DNA of 64,000 nucleotides, from assembly GCF_000166295.1 (NCBI RefSeq), contig NC_017506.1, positions 930,001 through 994,000 of the forward strand, written 5' to 3'. The translations under genes were made by a program, and so were the position numbers. Positions 1 through 8,802 of this stretch are shown piece by piece (the first letter of the stretch is position 1; every line of letters starts with the position of its first letter). The notes beneath the pieces are model-generated. The model was given only the letters and a program-made list of their open reading frames with translations. It was not told where the DNA came from and did no database searches. Origin of the DNA: Marinobacter adhaerens HP15. GTDB taxonomy: Bacteria > Pseudomonadota > Gammaproteobacteria > Pseudomonadales > Oleiphilaceae.

Positions 1-522
1 TTGAGCGACTCCTCGAATCAGCGATTACCTGCTTTCGGTCTGGTCGCTCTCATGGCGTCTTTTCCGATTGTGGTTAGTCCGCTTTTATGGGCCGATCCAC
101 AACCCGATGGGCTGAAAGAGGCTAATTGGGGAGTCTATCACCCGGACTATGAGGTGGAAGAGGGTGAGGAGTTCGTAGCACACTACCAAGAGCATGGGCG
201 GCGCTTTAACAAACAGGCGAGGCTCATCATATCGAAAACGACCATGTTTATGGCTAACCTACTCGGGCAACCTCTCTCCAATACCTTCAATTTTTGTGAT
301 TATAACGACAACTATGCGCTGTTCATGAGCTCCTTTGGTGATGGGTGTGCCAGCCAAAAATCGAATAACAGAGGGGCTTTGCTCGAAATTGAGTTTTACG
401 AACCTGGCAAGTTGCGTTGTATGAATTGCCGAAAATTCGGTAAGCCGAAGCACTGGGTTGTGGTTCAGAGCTTGCGGCAATGGTATTCCTCGATGGAGCC
501 ACCAATACCCTATCCTGAATGA
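1..522 (+). CDS. Hypothetical protein with N-terminal hydrophobic segment, possibly 5'-partial
   Basis: An open frame runs from the first base of the window (a TTG codon) to a TGA. The product of 173 residues has a hydrophobic stretch at about residues 11-30, which could be a signal peptide or a membrane anchor, followed by a polar domain with a CMNC cysteine pair near residues 140-143. I recognise no family. The true start may lie before the window. A hairpin with a short T-rich tail follows at about 566-593. The gene sits at the edge of a degraded stretch and could be part of the same accessory DNA. Confidence 0.5.
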   Translation: MSDSSNQRLPAFGLVALMASFPIVVSPLLWADPQPDGLKEANWGVYHPDYEVEEGEEFVAHYQEHGRRFNKQARLIISKTTMFMANLLGQPLSNTFNFCDYNDNYALFMSSFGDGCASQKSNNRGALLEIEFYEPGKLRCMNCRKFGKPKHWVVVQSLRQWYSSMEPPIPYPE

Positions 523-565
523 CGGTTGCTTTCTTGAAGGAACCCGACCACCAATAAAGAATGGG

Positions 566-593
566 GGTCTGGATTTACCAGACCATTTCATTT
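566..593 (+). terminator. Possible hairpin terminator
   Basis: GGTCTGG and CCAGACC form a 7-bp stem around a five-base loop, followed by ATTTCATTT. It sits 44 bases after the first gene. The same place relative to the intact AI-2E gene (3521-3550) also has a hairpin, so this may have been copied together with the gene fragment that follows. Confidence 0.45.
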
Positions 594-599
594 CCAAGG

Positions 600-852
600 T
601 GCGCAGGGTTCATCATGGAAGAGCAATTAAAAATTGTGAGTCGGCAGGTGAGAGCAAGCGCCCGCTGATTTCATCGGATCTTGCCACGCCGATATACGGC
701 TTGTTCGGCTTTGGGACCCTGTACACCCAGTACGTGGCTAATCAGATTGTTCTGCGCATCATTCTCGCGGTAATGACCAGCCCGCCATGCTCGCCTCTGG
801 TCAAGAAGGCATACGTTAAGTGGCGGATTCCCCGGATGATCAGTTCTCTTCC
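600..852 (+). pseudogene. Partial duplicate of the AI-2E family transporter gene
   Basis: About 250 bp closely match the 5' end of the intact AI-2E transporter gene at 3571. Both copies share the TTCATCATGGAAGA start context, and the translation reads LISSDLATPIYGLFG and then LVKKAYVKW as in the intact protein. The copy is broken: an indel near 630-650 puts its ATG (615) out of frame with the conserved part, several residues in the first membrane segment are changed, and similarity stops abruptly near 850, after the RMISSL codons. It therefore encodes at most the first 80 or so residues. It probably arose by a local duplication or recombination that left this end behind. Confidence 0.8.
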
Positions 853-1255
853 GGGTTGGAGGCTAGGATGGGGTGCGCAAGATTGCGTCACTCGGTCATT
901 TTCAGGCTGTGTTTAGTGCCTCGCTTTCGGGTTTCGCCGGTGCTTCGGCTCTCATTGCCGGAAATGTTCACTTGTCCACAGCCGATGGCCCTCCCACCCT
1001 GAAGGGAATTGCCTCGAGGAAGAACGGGCAAAAAGCGGGGGTGAATTAGGCGTACTCGCACGCATTCGTGGTGGATGTGTGCTGGAAGGTGAGCTGCGCT
1101 TGCAAGACGTACTGAGCGATAAGCTCGAGTGGGATAGGCTTTGTCAAGTGGGGATGAAGGTCGAGGCAGCGTTGGGCGTTAGGGCTGAAGCTGAGCCCAA
1201 ACTTTTATTCAGTCCGTAGACTAGAAAATTCTACGTAAACGCTCACGCGGGGCTT
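853..1255. other. Gene-free degraded stretch with short open remnants
   Basis: No convincing gene. One frame is open without a start codon from about 867 to 1049 on the + strand (its peptide includes SLSGFAGASALIAGN). A second short frame is open from about 1051 to 1219. Neither has a ribosome binding site or a family I recognise. They look like pieces of decayed genes between the AI-2E fragment and the FGE fragment. Confidence 0.4.
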
Positions 1256-1612
1256 GTGCTAGGCGTGGGACCATCCCGAAGCTCTCTCTTCGTCCACTCA
1301 TCGTTAGAAACAGAATGGCGACCGCTAGGCTCTTATCCTCCGAATCCACTCGGTATACACGATATGGTAGGTAACGTCTCGGAGTGGACCCGGGATCGAT
1401 ACTATTCCGGATTTGGTCACCTGGGTACCGTTAATTCCGTTGCAGCTGAGCCGAACGAGTCCGAAGCGGATAAGAAAACTGTCCGCGATCTCGCCGGTTA
1501 CGGCGATCACTCGGGCGGTTTGGCAACGGTCTACGGTCGAAGGGCTGTGAGTATTGACTCTCCAAACCAAGGCTTCCGCTGTGTCGTCAATCATCCAGAA
1601 CCGATAAATTGA
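1256..1612 (+). pseudogene. C-terminal fragment of an FGE/SUMF1-type protein
   Basis: The translation contains the hallmark C-terminal part of the formylglycine-generating-enzyme (sulfatase-modifying factor) fold: GSYPPNPLGIHDMVGNVSEW followed later by NQGFRCV. The N-terminal two thirds of such a domain are absent; complete members have roughly 250-300 residues, here at most 118. The listed GTG start has no good ribosome binding site, so this is likely a remnant. It converges on the complete FGE-type gene at 1668-2519, whose corresponding motif (GSYPPNLLGLYDMSGNAAEW) is related but clearly diverged, so they are not recent copies. Confidence 0.7.
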
Positions 1613-1667
1613 GCGCCCTACAAATGTGGGGAACATTTGAAAAGGCAAGTGTCATGGGTTCCGGTAG

Positions 1668-2519
1668 TTAAATTTTTAAGAGGGAGCACCGAAAACCGGT
1701 GGATTCATTTGTTGCCCGTTCTATCGCTTTGCGTCTTGTGACTGTTGTGTTCCCTGAGAAGTCTCTAAAATCGCCGCCTCGGAGGACCCGGAAGGGTTCG
1801 TTGCTCCAGCTTTCTATGATTGGGCTCTCGGGTCCCTTAGGGTTATTTACGGGGGAGCGCTCATAATAATCGGCGTGATAATAATCTCTCACCCATTCCG
1901 CAGCATTCCCTGACATGTCGTACAGGCCAAGCAGGTTTGGAGGGTAGCTCCCTGGCGGCTGCGGAAGTGATTTATTCTGTCGTCTGTACTGTGATGGGCG
2001 TGCTGCCATTGTTACACCTTCTTTCGCGTCTCCGTTCTCAGTAGCATAGCGAAACGGTTTGCCACCGCTTCGGGCTGCATATTCCCACTGTGCTTCCGTC
2101 GGGAGTTCAACGGCTTTGCCAGTCTGAGATCCAAGCCATTCGCAAAAATCCGACGCATCTTTCCATGACACTACTGCCGGGAAGCTTGATTGAAAGCGAT
2201 CCGGAGAATGATCTCTAAGGCTTTCGTAGGAACTGTTCGAGTGTTCATACCCCGTCACCGCCATAAACAGCTCAAAGTCCCCCTGAGTGACCTCATACTT
2301 CTGAATATAGAAATCGTCCAGAACTACTTTATGCGGCGGCCAGCTGTCGTTGCTTCCATCCCACCCCCCAGGATTCCCCATCATAAACTCCCCACCTTCC
2401 ACAAAAACCATGGCGTCCATCTGACGCTGAATCATGTCTTTTGCCTGGGACTCGTAATAAAGGCTACAACCGGAAAGGGCAGAAGTGACAACAAGAGAAG
2501 AAAAAACGAGGTAACGCAT
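1668..2519 (-). CDS. FGE/SUMF1-domain lipoprotein
   Basis: A 283-residue protein of the formylglycine-generating-enzyme-like family. The chosen start (MRYLVFSS) has GGAG five bases upstream and gives a short lipoprotein signal ending in a LSGC lipobox, so the protein is probably anchored in the cell envelope. The SUMF1 fold follows: FVEGGEFMMGNPGG, VTQGDFELFM, LPTEAQWEYAARSGG, LYDMSGNAAEWVRD and a C-terminal VLRGGDF...STGFRCSL. Members of this family often lack true sulfatase-activating function and act as binding or structural modules; no sulfatase gene is nearby. The gene converges on an FGE fragment at 1256-1612. Confidence 0.85.
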   Translation of the reverse strand: MRYLVFSSLVVTSALSGCSLYYESQAKDMIQRQMDAMVFVEGGEFMMGNPGGWDGSNDSWPPHKVVLDDFYIQKYEVTQGDFELFMAVTGYEHSNSSYESLRDHSPDRFQSSFPAVVSWKDASDFCEWLGSQTGKAVELPTEAQWEYAARSGGKPFRYATENGDAKEGVTMAARPSQYRRQNKSLPQPPGSYPPNLLGLYDMSGNAAEWVRDYYHADYYERSPVNNPKGPESPIIESWSNEPFRVLRGGDFRDFSGNTTVTRRKAIERATNESTGFRCSLLKI

Positions 2520-2730
2520 GCTTGCTCCGTGCAATGGGGTTAACACTCCATGTGTTGGGAATATTCTATCAACTTGCTTGGAGCAACAGAATTACCATAG
2601 AGATAGTTTGTATGGATTGGAGGAACCGCGTCTCATCTTGTGACTTTCAAGCCTTGTTGAATCGAGTATAATTCTGAGTTCCGAAAACAGGGTGTTTTCG
2701 GGCAAGGAAGCAATCTTCAAGGGAACTGAT

Positions 2731-3429
2731 ATGAAAACCTTCAATACGCTGCGGGTGATTTTTTCACTCGTGGGTGTCGGCATGCTTGTCGGCGCCTTTT
2801 TCTCTTTCCAGAGCACTTCAACCTTTCTTGAAACCGCGACAGCCAAGCCGGGCGTTGTAACCGACCTGATTCGATCACGATCCAGTGATTCCAATGCCTA
2901 CTATCCTCTCGTCCGTTTTGAAGACGAAAAAGGCAGGCTCACAGAGTTCCTCTCATCCAGCGGCAGCAACCCTCCGAGTTACAGTCGCGGAGAGACGGTT
3001 CGTGTGTTGTTCATGCCCGGCAATGCTGAGTCTGCAAGAATCGATGGATTCTTTTCGCTGTGGGGAGTCACCCTGATCGTAGGCGGTTTGGGCGGTGTTT
3101 TCTTTATGGTTGGAGCCGGTATGTTTGTTGTGCCCGCTGTCAGGAACAGTGGGGCTGCCAAACTTCGCAAAACCGGGCAACGGGTTCAGGGTATGTTTCA
3201 GGGTGTCGAAAAGAACCAGATGATCGTCATGAACGGTAAGAGCCCCTATCAGATCGTTTGCCAGTGGCAGAATCCGGTCACCTCCGATATCCATGTCTTC
3301 AGGAGCGGCAACCTCTGGTTTGATCCTTCGGACCATATCCAGAGCGAGTCCATTCCCGTTTACATCAATCCCACAAACCCCAAGCGGTATTGGGTGGACA
3401 CCTCCTTTTTGCCAAAGATGGCGAGCTGA
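2731..3429 (+). CDS. DUF3592 domain membrane protein
   Basis: A 232-residue protein with two membrane segments, at about residues 7-27 and 112-137, enclosing an extracytoplasmic domain with the DUF3592 pattern (VVTDLIRSRSSDSNAYYPLV, then VRVLFMPGNAESARIDGF). DUF3592 proteins are common inner-membrane proteins of unknown role. ATG at 2731 has AAGGGA six bases upstream; an earlier in-frame start at 2692 lacks one. A hairpin terminator follows at 3521-3550, so it is probably transcribed alone. Confidence 0.8.
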   Translation: MKTFNTLRVIFSLVGVGMLVGAFFSFQSTSTFLETATAKPGVVTDLIRSRSSDSNAYYPLVRFEDEKGRLTEFLSSSGSNPPSYSRGETVRVLFMPGNAESARIDGFFSLWGVTLIVGGLGGVFFMVGAGMFVVPAVRNSGAAKLRKTGQRVQGMFQGVEKNQMIVMNGKSPYQIVCQWQNPVTSDIHVFRSGNLWFDPSDHIQSESIPVYINPTNPKRYWVDTSFLPKMAS

Positions 3430-3520
3430 TCGGGCGCTGAATACGACTCAAGTGAACCCCGCGTAACCCTCTCCCGGGTGCGCTCGCGCCATGGTGAAGG
3501 TAGACTGACCGTTTTTAACA

Positions 3521-3550
3521 CTGGCCTGGAGTTTCCGGGCCAGCTTTTTT
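3521..3550 (+). terminator. Rho-independent terminator after the DUF3592 gene
   Basis: CTGGCC and GGCCAG form a stem with further pairing inside, followed directly by CTTTTTT. It ends the upstream gene and lies 20 bases before the AI-2E start codon. Confidence 0.7.
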
Positions 3551-3570
3551 CACGGTACACAGGCTTCATC

Positions 3571-4674
3571 ATGGAAGACCAATCCACAAATAAGGAACCG
3601 ACGGGTGAGAACAAGCGCCTGCTGATCTCATCGGATCTTGCCACGCCGATATACGGTTTGTTCGGCCTGGGAATCCTGTACACCCTGTACGTGGCTCATC
3701 AGATTGTCCTGCCCATCATTCTTGCGGTAATGACGAGCCTGCTGCTCTCGCCCCTGGTCAAGAAGGCATACGTTAAGTGGCGGGTTCCCCGGATGATCAG
3801 CTCCCTGGTGTTTGTGCTCCTGGTGCTCGCCGGCATCGTCGGCATTACACTGGCCGTCGCGACGCCTGCCCTCAAGTGGGTTGAGGAAGTGCCCCAGGGG
3901 ATATCGAGGCTGCTGGTGGGCGAGAGCGAAATCAGTCGCCAGATCGCCAGAGTCTCCGAGTCTGCGGAACAGGTTGAAAAGTCCGTTGAGGAGCTCTCGG
4001 AGTCAGAAAGGCAACAGCCAACGACGGTTGTTCTGCAGACGGATTCCTGGCGCAACCAGTTGATGACCAAAGCCCGGAACGGCATCGCTGGCCTGGCTTT
4101 GGCATTGGCATTGACCTATTTCCTGTTGGTGAGCGGTGATCGTCTGATCAAGAACTTTGTCCGTCAGTTGCCCATTGATCAGCGGAAAACCGTGCTTCGG
4201 ATTACCCACGATTCTCAGCATCAGATTGCCCAGTACCTGGGCGTTCTCGGCCTGAGTAATCTGGCCGTCGGCACCACAACGGGCCTGATCTGCTGGGCCG
4301 TCGGGCTGCCGGATCCGGCTGTGTGGGGGCTGGTCGCCGGGCTTGCCCGGTTCATTCCCTACCTCGGGGTTATTCTCTCTATCTCCATGCTGACGATTGT
4401 CTCGGCCATTAGCCTTGATGAGTTCTGGATGATGGCCATTGCGCCACTGGGCTTCCTCGGTTTGACCACGCTGGTCGGGTTCTTTATCGAACCCTGGATT
4501 CACGGCTTTCGGATGGCGATCAATCCGGTGATCATCTTCGTCTCGATCTTCTTCTGGGGCTGGCTCTGGGGGCCGGTGGGCGTGCTCCTGGCGGTGCCGC
4601 TGATGACGGTCATCCAGGTGGTACTCAAGCAGATTCCCAAGCTGCGTCCTGTCTATAAAGTGATTGCCCGGTAG
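3571..4674 (+). CDS. AI-2E family transporter (PerM-like)
   Basis: A 367-residue integral membrane protein of the AI-2E (autoinducer-2 exporter-like, formerly PerM/UPF0118) family. Hydrophobic segments near the N-terminus (IYGLFGLGILYTLYVAHQIV and the following two) precede a soluble stretch rich in Glu and Ser (EISRQIARVSESAEQVEKS), and the rest is a block of membrane helices with the family-typical LARFIPYLGVILS and GPVGVLLAVPLM. Family members transport diverse small molecules or ions and the substrate here is unknown. ATG 3571 was chosen because a broken copy at 615 starts in the same context; the ribosome binding site is weak. The 5' end of this gene is duplicated at 600-852. Confidence 0.85.
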   Translation: MEDQSTNKEPTGENKRLLISSDLATPIYGLFGLGILYTLYVAHQIVLPIILAVMTSLLLSPLVKKAYVKWRVPRMISSLVFVLLVLAGIVGITLAVATPALKWVEEVPQGISRLLVGESEISRQIARVSESAEQVEKSVEELSESERQQPTTVVLQTDSWRNQLMTKARNGIAGLALALALTYFLLVSGDRLIKNFVRQLPIDQRKTVLRITHDSQHQIAQYLGVLGLSNLAVGTTTGLICWAVGLPDPAVWGLVAGLARFIPYLGVILSISMLTIVSAISLDEFWMMAIAPLGFLGLTTLVGFFIEPWIHGFRMAINPVIIFVSIFFWGWLWGPVGVLLAVPLMTVIQVVLKQIPKLRPVYKVIAR

Positions 4675-4774
4675 TCTGATAATGGATACCCGCAACACGC
4701 ACTGACACGCCCGGTAAACTCACCTATCCTCTTTGAATACCCGAAATTCAGCAAACAGGGAGGATCGTCAGCCC

Positions 4775-5918
4775 ATGATCCCGAACACCATGAAAGCCAT
4801 GGTTCTTACCGGTCACGGTGATGTCGATAAACTGGAGTACCAGGACGTGCCTGTTCCTGCGCCCGGAGCCGGTCAGGTGCTTGTTCAGGTTACGGCAACG
4901 GCGAAGAACAACACCGACCGCAAGGCACGGGAAGGGCTGTATCCCACCAAAAAAAGGCGAAATGACATCCTTCCAGATGGGCGGCAAGCCCACGCTGGTT
5001 TTTCCGCGGATCCAGGGGGCAGACATCGCCGGGCGCGTTGTGGCTGTTGGTGACGGTGTGGATGAGTCCCGCATTGGAGAACGGGGCCTTCTGGATTTCA
5101 ACATCTACGCCAATGACCGCCGAGACATCAATCTCACGCCCGATTACTACGGCCACGGTGCCGACGGCGGTTACGCGGAATACGTAGCGCTGCCGGCTGA
5201 CCAGTTCCATCACATACCCAATGCCGAACTGGCGGATGCCGAAGTGGCGTCCATGGGCATGTGTTCCTACCAGACCGCCATGCACATGCTTACCTCGGCC
5301 AACATCAAGGCCGGAGAGCGGGTCCTGGTGACCGGCGCGAGCGGGGGCGTTGGCACGGCCCTGATCCAGCTTTGCCGAATTATGGGGGCTATTCCCTATG
5401 CTCTCAGTAAACAGGACAAAGCGGCAGCGCTGTTGGAACTGGGCGCCGAGGCGGTGCTGGATCGCTCCGATATGGACAGCTTTGTAGATCGGGTGAAAGC
5501 GGAAACCGGAGGCAAGCCCATTGATGCGGTGATGGACCTGGTGGGCGGAGAGATGACCGATGTGTTCATCGACACCATGATCTTCGACATGAACGCCCGC
5601 AGCACCTACCCGCGCCTGAGTATTGCCGGGGCCAGTGGCGGCAACATAAGCGAAATCCTGTGGACCCGGATCTACCTCTATCAGGTACAGATTTTCGGGG
5701 TGTCTCATGGCACCCGCGAAGAGGCGGAACAACTAATGGCCTGGATCCGGGGAGGGCAACTGAAACCGGTTCTGCACGGTGCGTTTCGGCTCTCTGATCT
5801 GCACCGGGCAGAAGAATATTTTGTGAACCGGGGTAGTAATTATCTCGGCAAGATCGTGATCGTTCCCGACTCACAATGGGAAGAACACGGCCAACCCTGG
5901 TCACTGGAGAGCGCTTGA
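4775..5918 (+). pseudogene. Zinc-type alcohol dehydrogenase/quinone oxidoreductase, frameshifted
   Basis: The reading frame starts at ATG 4775 after a GGGAGG and encodes the MDR-family N-terminus (MKAMVLTGHGDVDKLEYQDV), then breaks at a run of seven A at 4949-4955. Reading six A instead restores a continuous protein: TKKGEMTSFQMGGKP, then GADIAGRVVAVGDGV, then the Rossmann motif GERVLVTGASGGVGTALIQL. The whole would have about 380 residues, normal for medium-chain dehydrogenase/reductases. The missing catalytic-zinc cysteine pattern favours a quinone-oxidoreductase-like NADPH enzyme. Its TGA overlaps the ATG of the next gene, so the two are translationally coupled. A homopolymer sequencing error is as likely as a true lesion. 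Confidence 0.8.
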
Positions 5919-6979
5919 TGAAACCGGAACTTACCATTCAGTTGATGGATACCCATGCCGGCGGTGATGTCAGCCGGATCGTGACCGGTGGCATTGATCT
6001 GTTGCCCGGCGATACCGTGCGAGCGCAGATGGAGTACCTGCGGGATGACGCCGACGGTCTACGCCGGCTTTTGCTGGAAGAGCCCTACGGGATACCGGAA
6101 ATGTCTGTGGATCTGTTGGTGCCGCCCACGGATCCGCGAGCTGCCGCCGGTTACATCATCATGGAAGTCATGGGCTACCCTATCTACTCGGGCTCCAACA
6201 CCATCTGCACGGCTACGGCGGTGCTGGAAGCGGGCATTGTGCCCAAACAGGAAGGCCAGCAGAGTTTTATACTGGAGTCGCCCGCCGGACTGGTCCAGAT
6301 TGAGGCGACGGTGCACGACGGAGTGGTAGAAGCCATCACCTGTGAAGGTCTGCCCAGCTATATCCACACCTACAAGGCCACCATCGACGTGCCTTCGCTG
6401 GGCGAGATTACCTACAGCGTTGCATACAGCGGCGGCTTTTATGCCCTGGTTGATGCAGCCAGCATGGGCTTCGATCTGACCCTGGACGAAGAACGCAAAC
6501 TCGCTGAAACCGCCCACGCCATTGTCGAGGCGATTCAGGCAGAGCGGGGCTTTTCCCATTATACGCTTGGCGACGTAGGGCCACTGCCGTTCCTGCACTT
6601 CATGGGCCCTGTGGAACATGTGGCAGAGGGCTATTACCGGTCCCGCTCGGCAACCTATGTGCATCCCGGTGTGATCTGTCGGAGCACAACGGGCACCGGC
6701 ACTTCCGCCCGTCTGGCGTTGATGAACTACGAAGGCAGCATCAAGCCGGGCGACAAGCTGGAAACCGTTTCCCTCAGAGAGACGGGCTTTATCGGTGAAT
6801 TCACTTCGGTTGAGGAAGAGGGTGAGTACCAGGTGATCAAAAACAGCATCACCGGCAAGGGCTATGTCATTGCCCGCTCCGACATCGTGGTTAATTGCGA
6901 TGATCCCATGGTGGAGTGCGGCTCCCTGCACCACATACTTTCAAGCCGCCATCCCGGAAAGATCACACCGAAATCCTGA
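5918..6979 (+). CDS. Proline racemase superfamily protein with Ser/Thr at the catalytic positions
   Basis: A 353-residue protein of the proline racemase / hydroxyproline epimerase / trans-3-hydroxyproline dehydratase superfamily. It begins with MDTHAGGDVSR, matching the family's THTGGE-like substrate loop. The first catalytic site reads PIYSGSN (Ser91 where racemases have Cys), and the second reads STTGTGTSAR (Thr258 at the second Cys position). Proline racemases and 4-hydroxyproline epimerases use Cys/Cys and dehydratases Cys/Thr, so neither is predicted with confidence; a dehydratase-like lyase on a hydroxy-amino or hydroxy acid is a guess. It overlaps the stop of the oxidoreductase gene and is followed by a strong terminator. 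Confidence 0.8.
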   Translation: MKPELTIQLMDTHAGGDVSRIVTGGIDLLPGDTVRAQMEYLRDDADGLRRLLLEEPYGIPEMSVDLLVPPTDPRAAAGYIIMEVMGYPIYSGSNTICTATAVLEAGIVPKQEGQQSFILESPAGLVQIEATVHDGVVEAITCEGLPSYIHTYKATIDVPSLGEITYSVAYSGGFYALVDAASMGFDLTLDEERKLAETAHAIVEAIQAERGFSHYTLGDVGPLPFLHFMGPVEHVAEGYYRSRSATYVHPGVICRSTTGTGTSARLALMNYEGSIKPGDKLETVSLRETGFIGEFTSVEEEGEYQVIKNSITGKGYVIARSDIVVNCDDPMVECGSLHHILSSRHPGKITPKS

Positions 6980-7002
6980 TTTTTGTGTTTGATCCCTTCT
7001 AA

Positions 7003-7032
7003 GGGTGCGGCAGGCCTGTCGCACCCGCTTTT
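7003..7032 (+). terminator. Strong hairpin terminator
   Basis: A 24-base near-perfect inverted repeat (GGGTGCG...CGCACCC around CAGGCCTG) is followed by GCTTTT. It closes the two-gene unit 4775-6979. Confidence 0.75.
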
Positions 7033-7076
7033 CCTGCTCATAAAGCCCCGCAGATTTCTTCCTTTTTGGTCTAAAG

Positions 7077-7097
7077 TTTACCTTTACGTAAAGTGAA
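7077..7097. promoter_or_regulatory. Palindromic operator upstream of the acyl-CoA ligase gene
   Basis: CTTTACGTAAAG at 7082-7093 is a perfect palindrome with partly matching flanks (TTTAC / GTGAA), 56 bases before the ligase start. Its core TTTACGTAAA resembles the operator at 10026-10047 before the ABC importer. Such TTTACGTAAA-type sites are typical of MerR-family regulators of branched-chain amino-acid or acyl-CoA catabolism (LiuR-like). The regulator itself is not in the window, so the assignment is inference. Confidence 0.5.
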
Positions 7098-7152
7098 GCC
7101 TGTGCTAAACCTTGACCCGTGCTTTCAATGATAAAAACAACAGGAGTTGAGA

Positions 7153-8802
7153 ATGAGCCTTCCGGAATATACCGACGTTTACAACAACTTCGATCCTGCT
7201 GCTCTGGAAGCGGACATCCTGGATGGACGTCTGGATAGCGGGCTCAACGTATGTCACGAAATCTGCGACAAATGGGCAGATGACCCGAGTCGGGTTGCGC
7301 TTTACTACGAAACCGAAGATGGCGGTGACGGCACTCTGACTTTCGCCGAGCTGAAAGAGGCCTCTGCGCGTTTTGCCAATTATCTGAAATCCCAGGGCAT
7401 CGGAAAGGGCGACCGGGTGGCTGCACTCCTGCCGCGCACTCCGGAGCTGCTGATCGTTATCGCCGGAACCCTGCGTGCTGGTGCCGTGTATCAGCCGCTG
7501 TTCACGGCCTTTGGTTCCGGGGCCATCGAGTACCGGTTCGAGCGAGCCAGCACCAAGCTGGTGGTTACCAACCCGGAGAACTATCCCAAGCTGAACGATG
7601 TCAAAGTCTGCCCGCCGGTTGTGGGTGTAAATGCCAGTGAGATTGGCGCGGACATCCCTGACTTCGAAGAGACCCTGGCGGCCCAGTCGAGCGATTTCGA
7701 GCCTGTCATGATCAAGGGCGACGATCCGTTCCTGCAGATGTTCACTTCTGGCACCGTGGGTAAGTCCAAGGGGGTTGCGGTACCGGCCAAAGCGCTGCTG
7801 GCGTTCTACGTTTACATGAAATACGCCATTGATCTGCAGGATGGTGACAGGTTCTGGAACGTGGCCGATCCCGGTTGGGCCTACGGTCTTTACTATGCCG
7901 TGGTTGGGCCGCTGCTGATGGGCCACGCCACGCACTTCAACCCGGGTGGTTTTACCCCGGAATCCACCTACGACATGATCCGCAAGTACAAGATCACCAA
8001 CCTGGCTGCGGCGCCTACGGCTTACCGTTTGCTCAAGGCAAACGATCACGTGCTGCCGGAAGGCGAGAACCTGGGCCTTCGGGTTGCCAGCAGTGCCGGC
8101 GAGCCTCTGAACCCGGAAGTGGTGAACTGGATTCGCAACCGTCACTACTGCCCGGTTAAAGATCATTACGGCCAGACCGAGACTGGCATGACCTGCTGCA
8201 ACTTCCACGGTCTGGCGCATCCGGTCCGTGAAGGCTCCATGGGCTATGCCTCTCCTGGCCACAAGGTGGTCGCGCTGAACGAGAAAAACGAGGTTGTAGG
8301 CGAGGGTGAAGTTGGTCAACTGGCGGTTGACGTAAAAGCGTCCCCGCTTTTCCACTTCGACGGTTACACCTGGGGTGAAAAGGACCCGTTCGTTAACGGC
8401 TACTACCTCACCGGTGACATGGTCATCAACCACGGCAATGGCAACTTCTCCTTCAGTGGCCGGGATGATGACATCATCACCACGGCCGGCTACCGGGTGG
8501 GACCGGCAGACGTCGAGAGCACACTGCTCGAGCACGCCGCTGTGGCGGAGTCCGGCGTTGTCGGCAAGCCGGACGAAAAGCGCGGTTCCATCATCAAGGC
8601 TTATGTGGTGATCAAGGGCGATTACGCTCTTGGAGACGAACAGGCCCTGAAAGACGAACTGCAGGAGTTGGTGCGTCGCAGGCTCTCGACCCACGCCTTC
8701 CCCCGGGAGATTGAGTTTGTCGATGAGCTGCCGAAGACTCCCAGCGGCAAGATCCAGCGGTTTGTCCTGCGTAATCAGGCCAAGGAAGAAATCGGCGCAT
8801 GA
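7153..8802 (+). CDS. AMP-dependent acyl-CoA synthetase
   Basis: A 549-residue adenylate-forming ligase that would activate a carboxylic acid to its acyl-CoA thioester with ATP. The phosphate-binding loop (FTSGTVGKSKGV, residues about 196-207), the DHYGQTETG motif, YYLTGD, the hinge FSFSGRDDDIITTAGYRVGP and the C-terminal lysine motif KTPSGKIQRF are all intact, and the layout matches acetyl/medium-chain acyl-CoA synthetases. ATG 7153 has AGGAG six bases upstream; an in-frame TTG at 7147 falls within that spacer. The gene overlaps the thioesterase gene by ATGA. The substrate is not evident; the neighbouring importer and thioesterase suggest uptake and activation of one organic acid. Confidence 0.9.
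   Translation: MSLPEYTDVYNNFDPAALEADILDGRLDSGLNVCHEICDKWADDPSRVALYYETEDGGDGTLTFAELKEASARFANYLKSQGIGKGDRVAALLPRTPELLIVIAGTLRAGAVYQPLFTAFGSGAIEYRFERASTKLVVTNPENYPKLNDVKVCPPVVGVNASEIGADIPDFEETLAAQSSDFEPVMIKGDDPFLQMFTSGTVGKSKGVAVPAKALLAFYVYMKYAIDLQDGDRFWNVADPGWAYGLYYAVVGPLLMGHATHFNPGGFTPESTYDMIRKYKITNLAAAPTAYRLLKANDHVLPEGENLGLRVASSAGEPLNPEVVNWIRNRHYCPVKDHYGQTETGMTCCNFHGLAHPVREGSMGYASPGHKVVALNEKNEVVGEGEVGQLAVDVKASPLFHFDGYTWGEKDPFVNGYYLTGDMVINHGNGNFSFSGRDDDIITTAGYRVGPADVESTLLEHAAVAESGVVGKPDEKRGSIIKAYVVIKGDYALGDEQALKDELQELVRRRLSTHAFPREIEFVDELPKTPSGKIQRFVLRNQAKEEIGA

Noticed and set aside
1155..1175. GGCGTTAGGG resembling an attC right box
   Set aside because: No matching left box or stem around it; single-box matches are common in GC-rich DNA.
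7105..8694. Long open frame (529 codons) on the - strand inside the acyl-CoA ligase gene
   Set aside because: Antisense shadow of a well-conserved ligase; composition follows the complement of the ligase codons and there is no family match.
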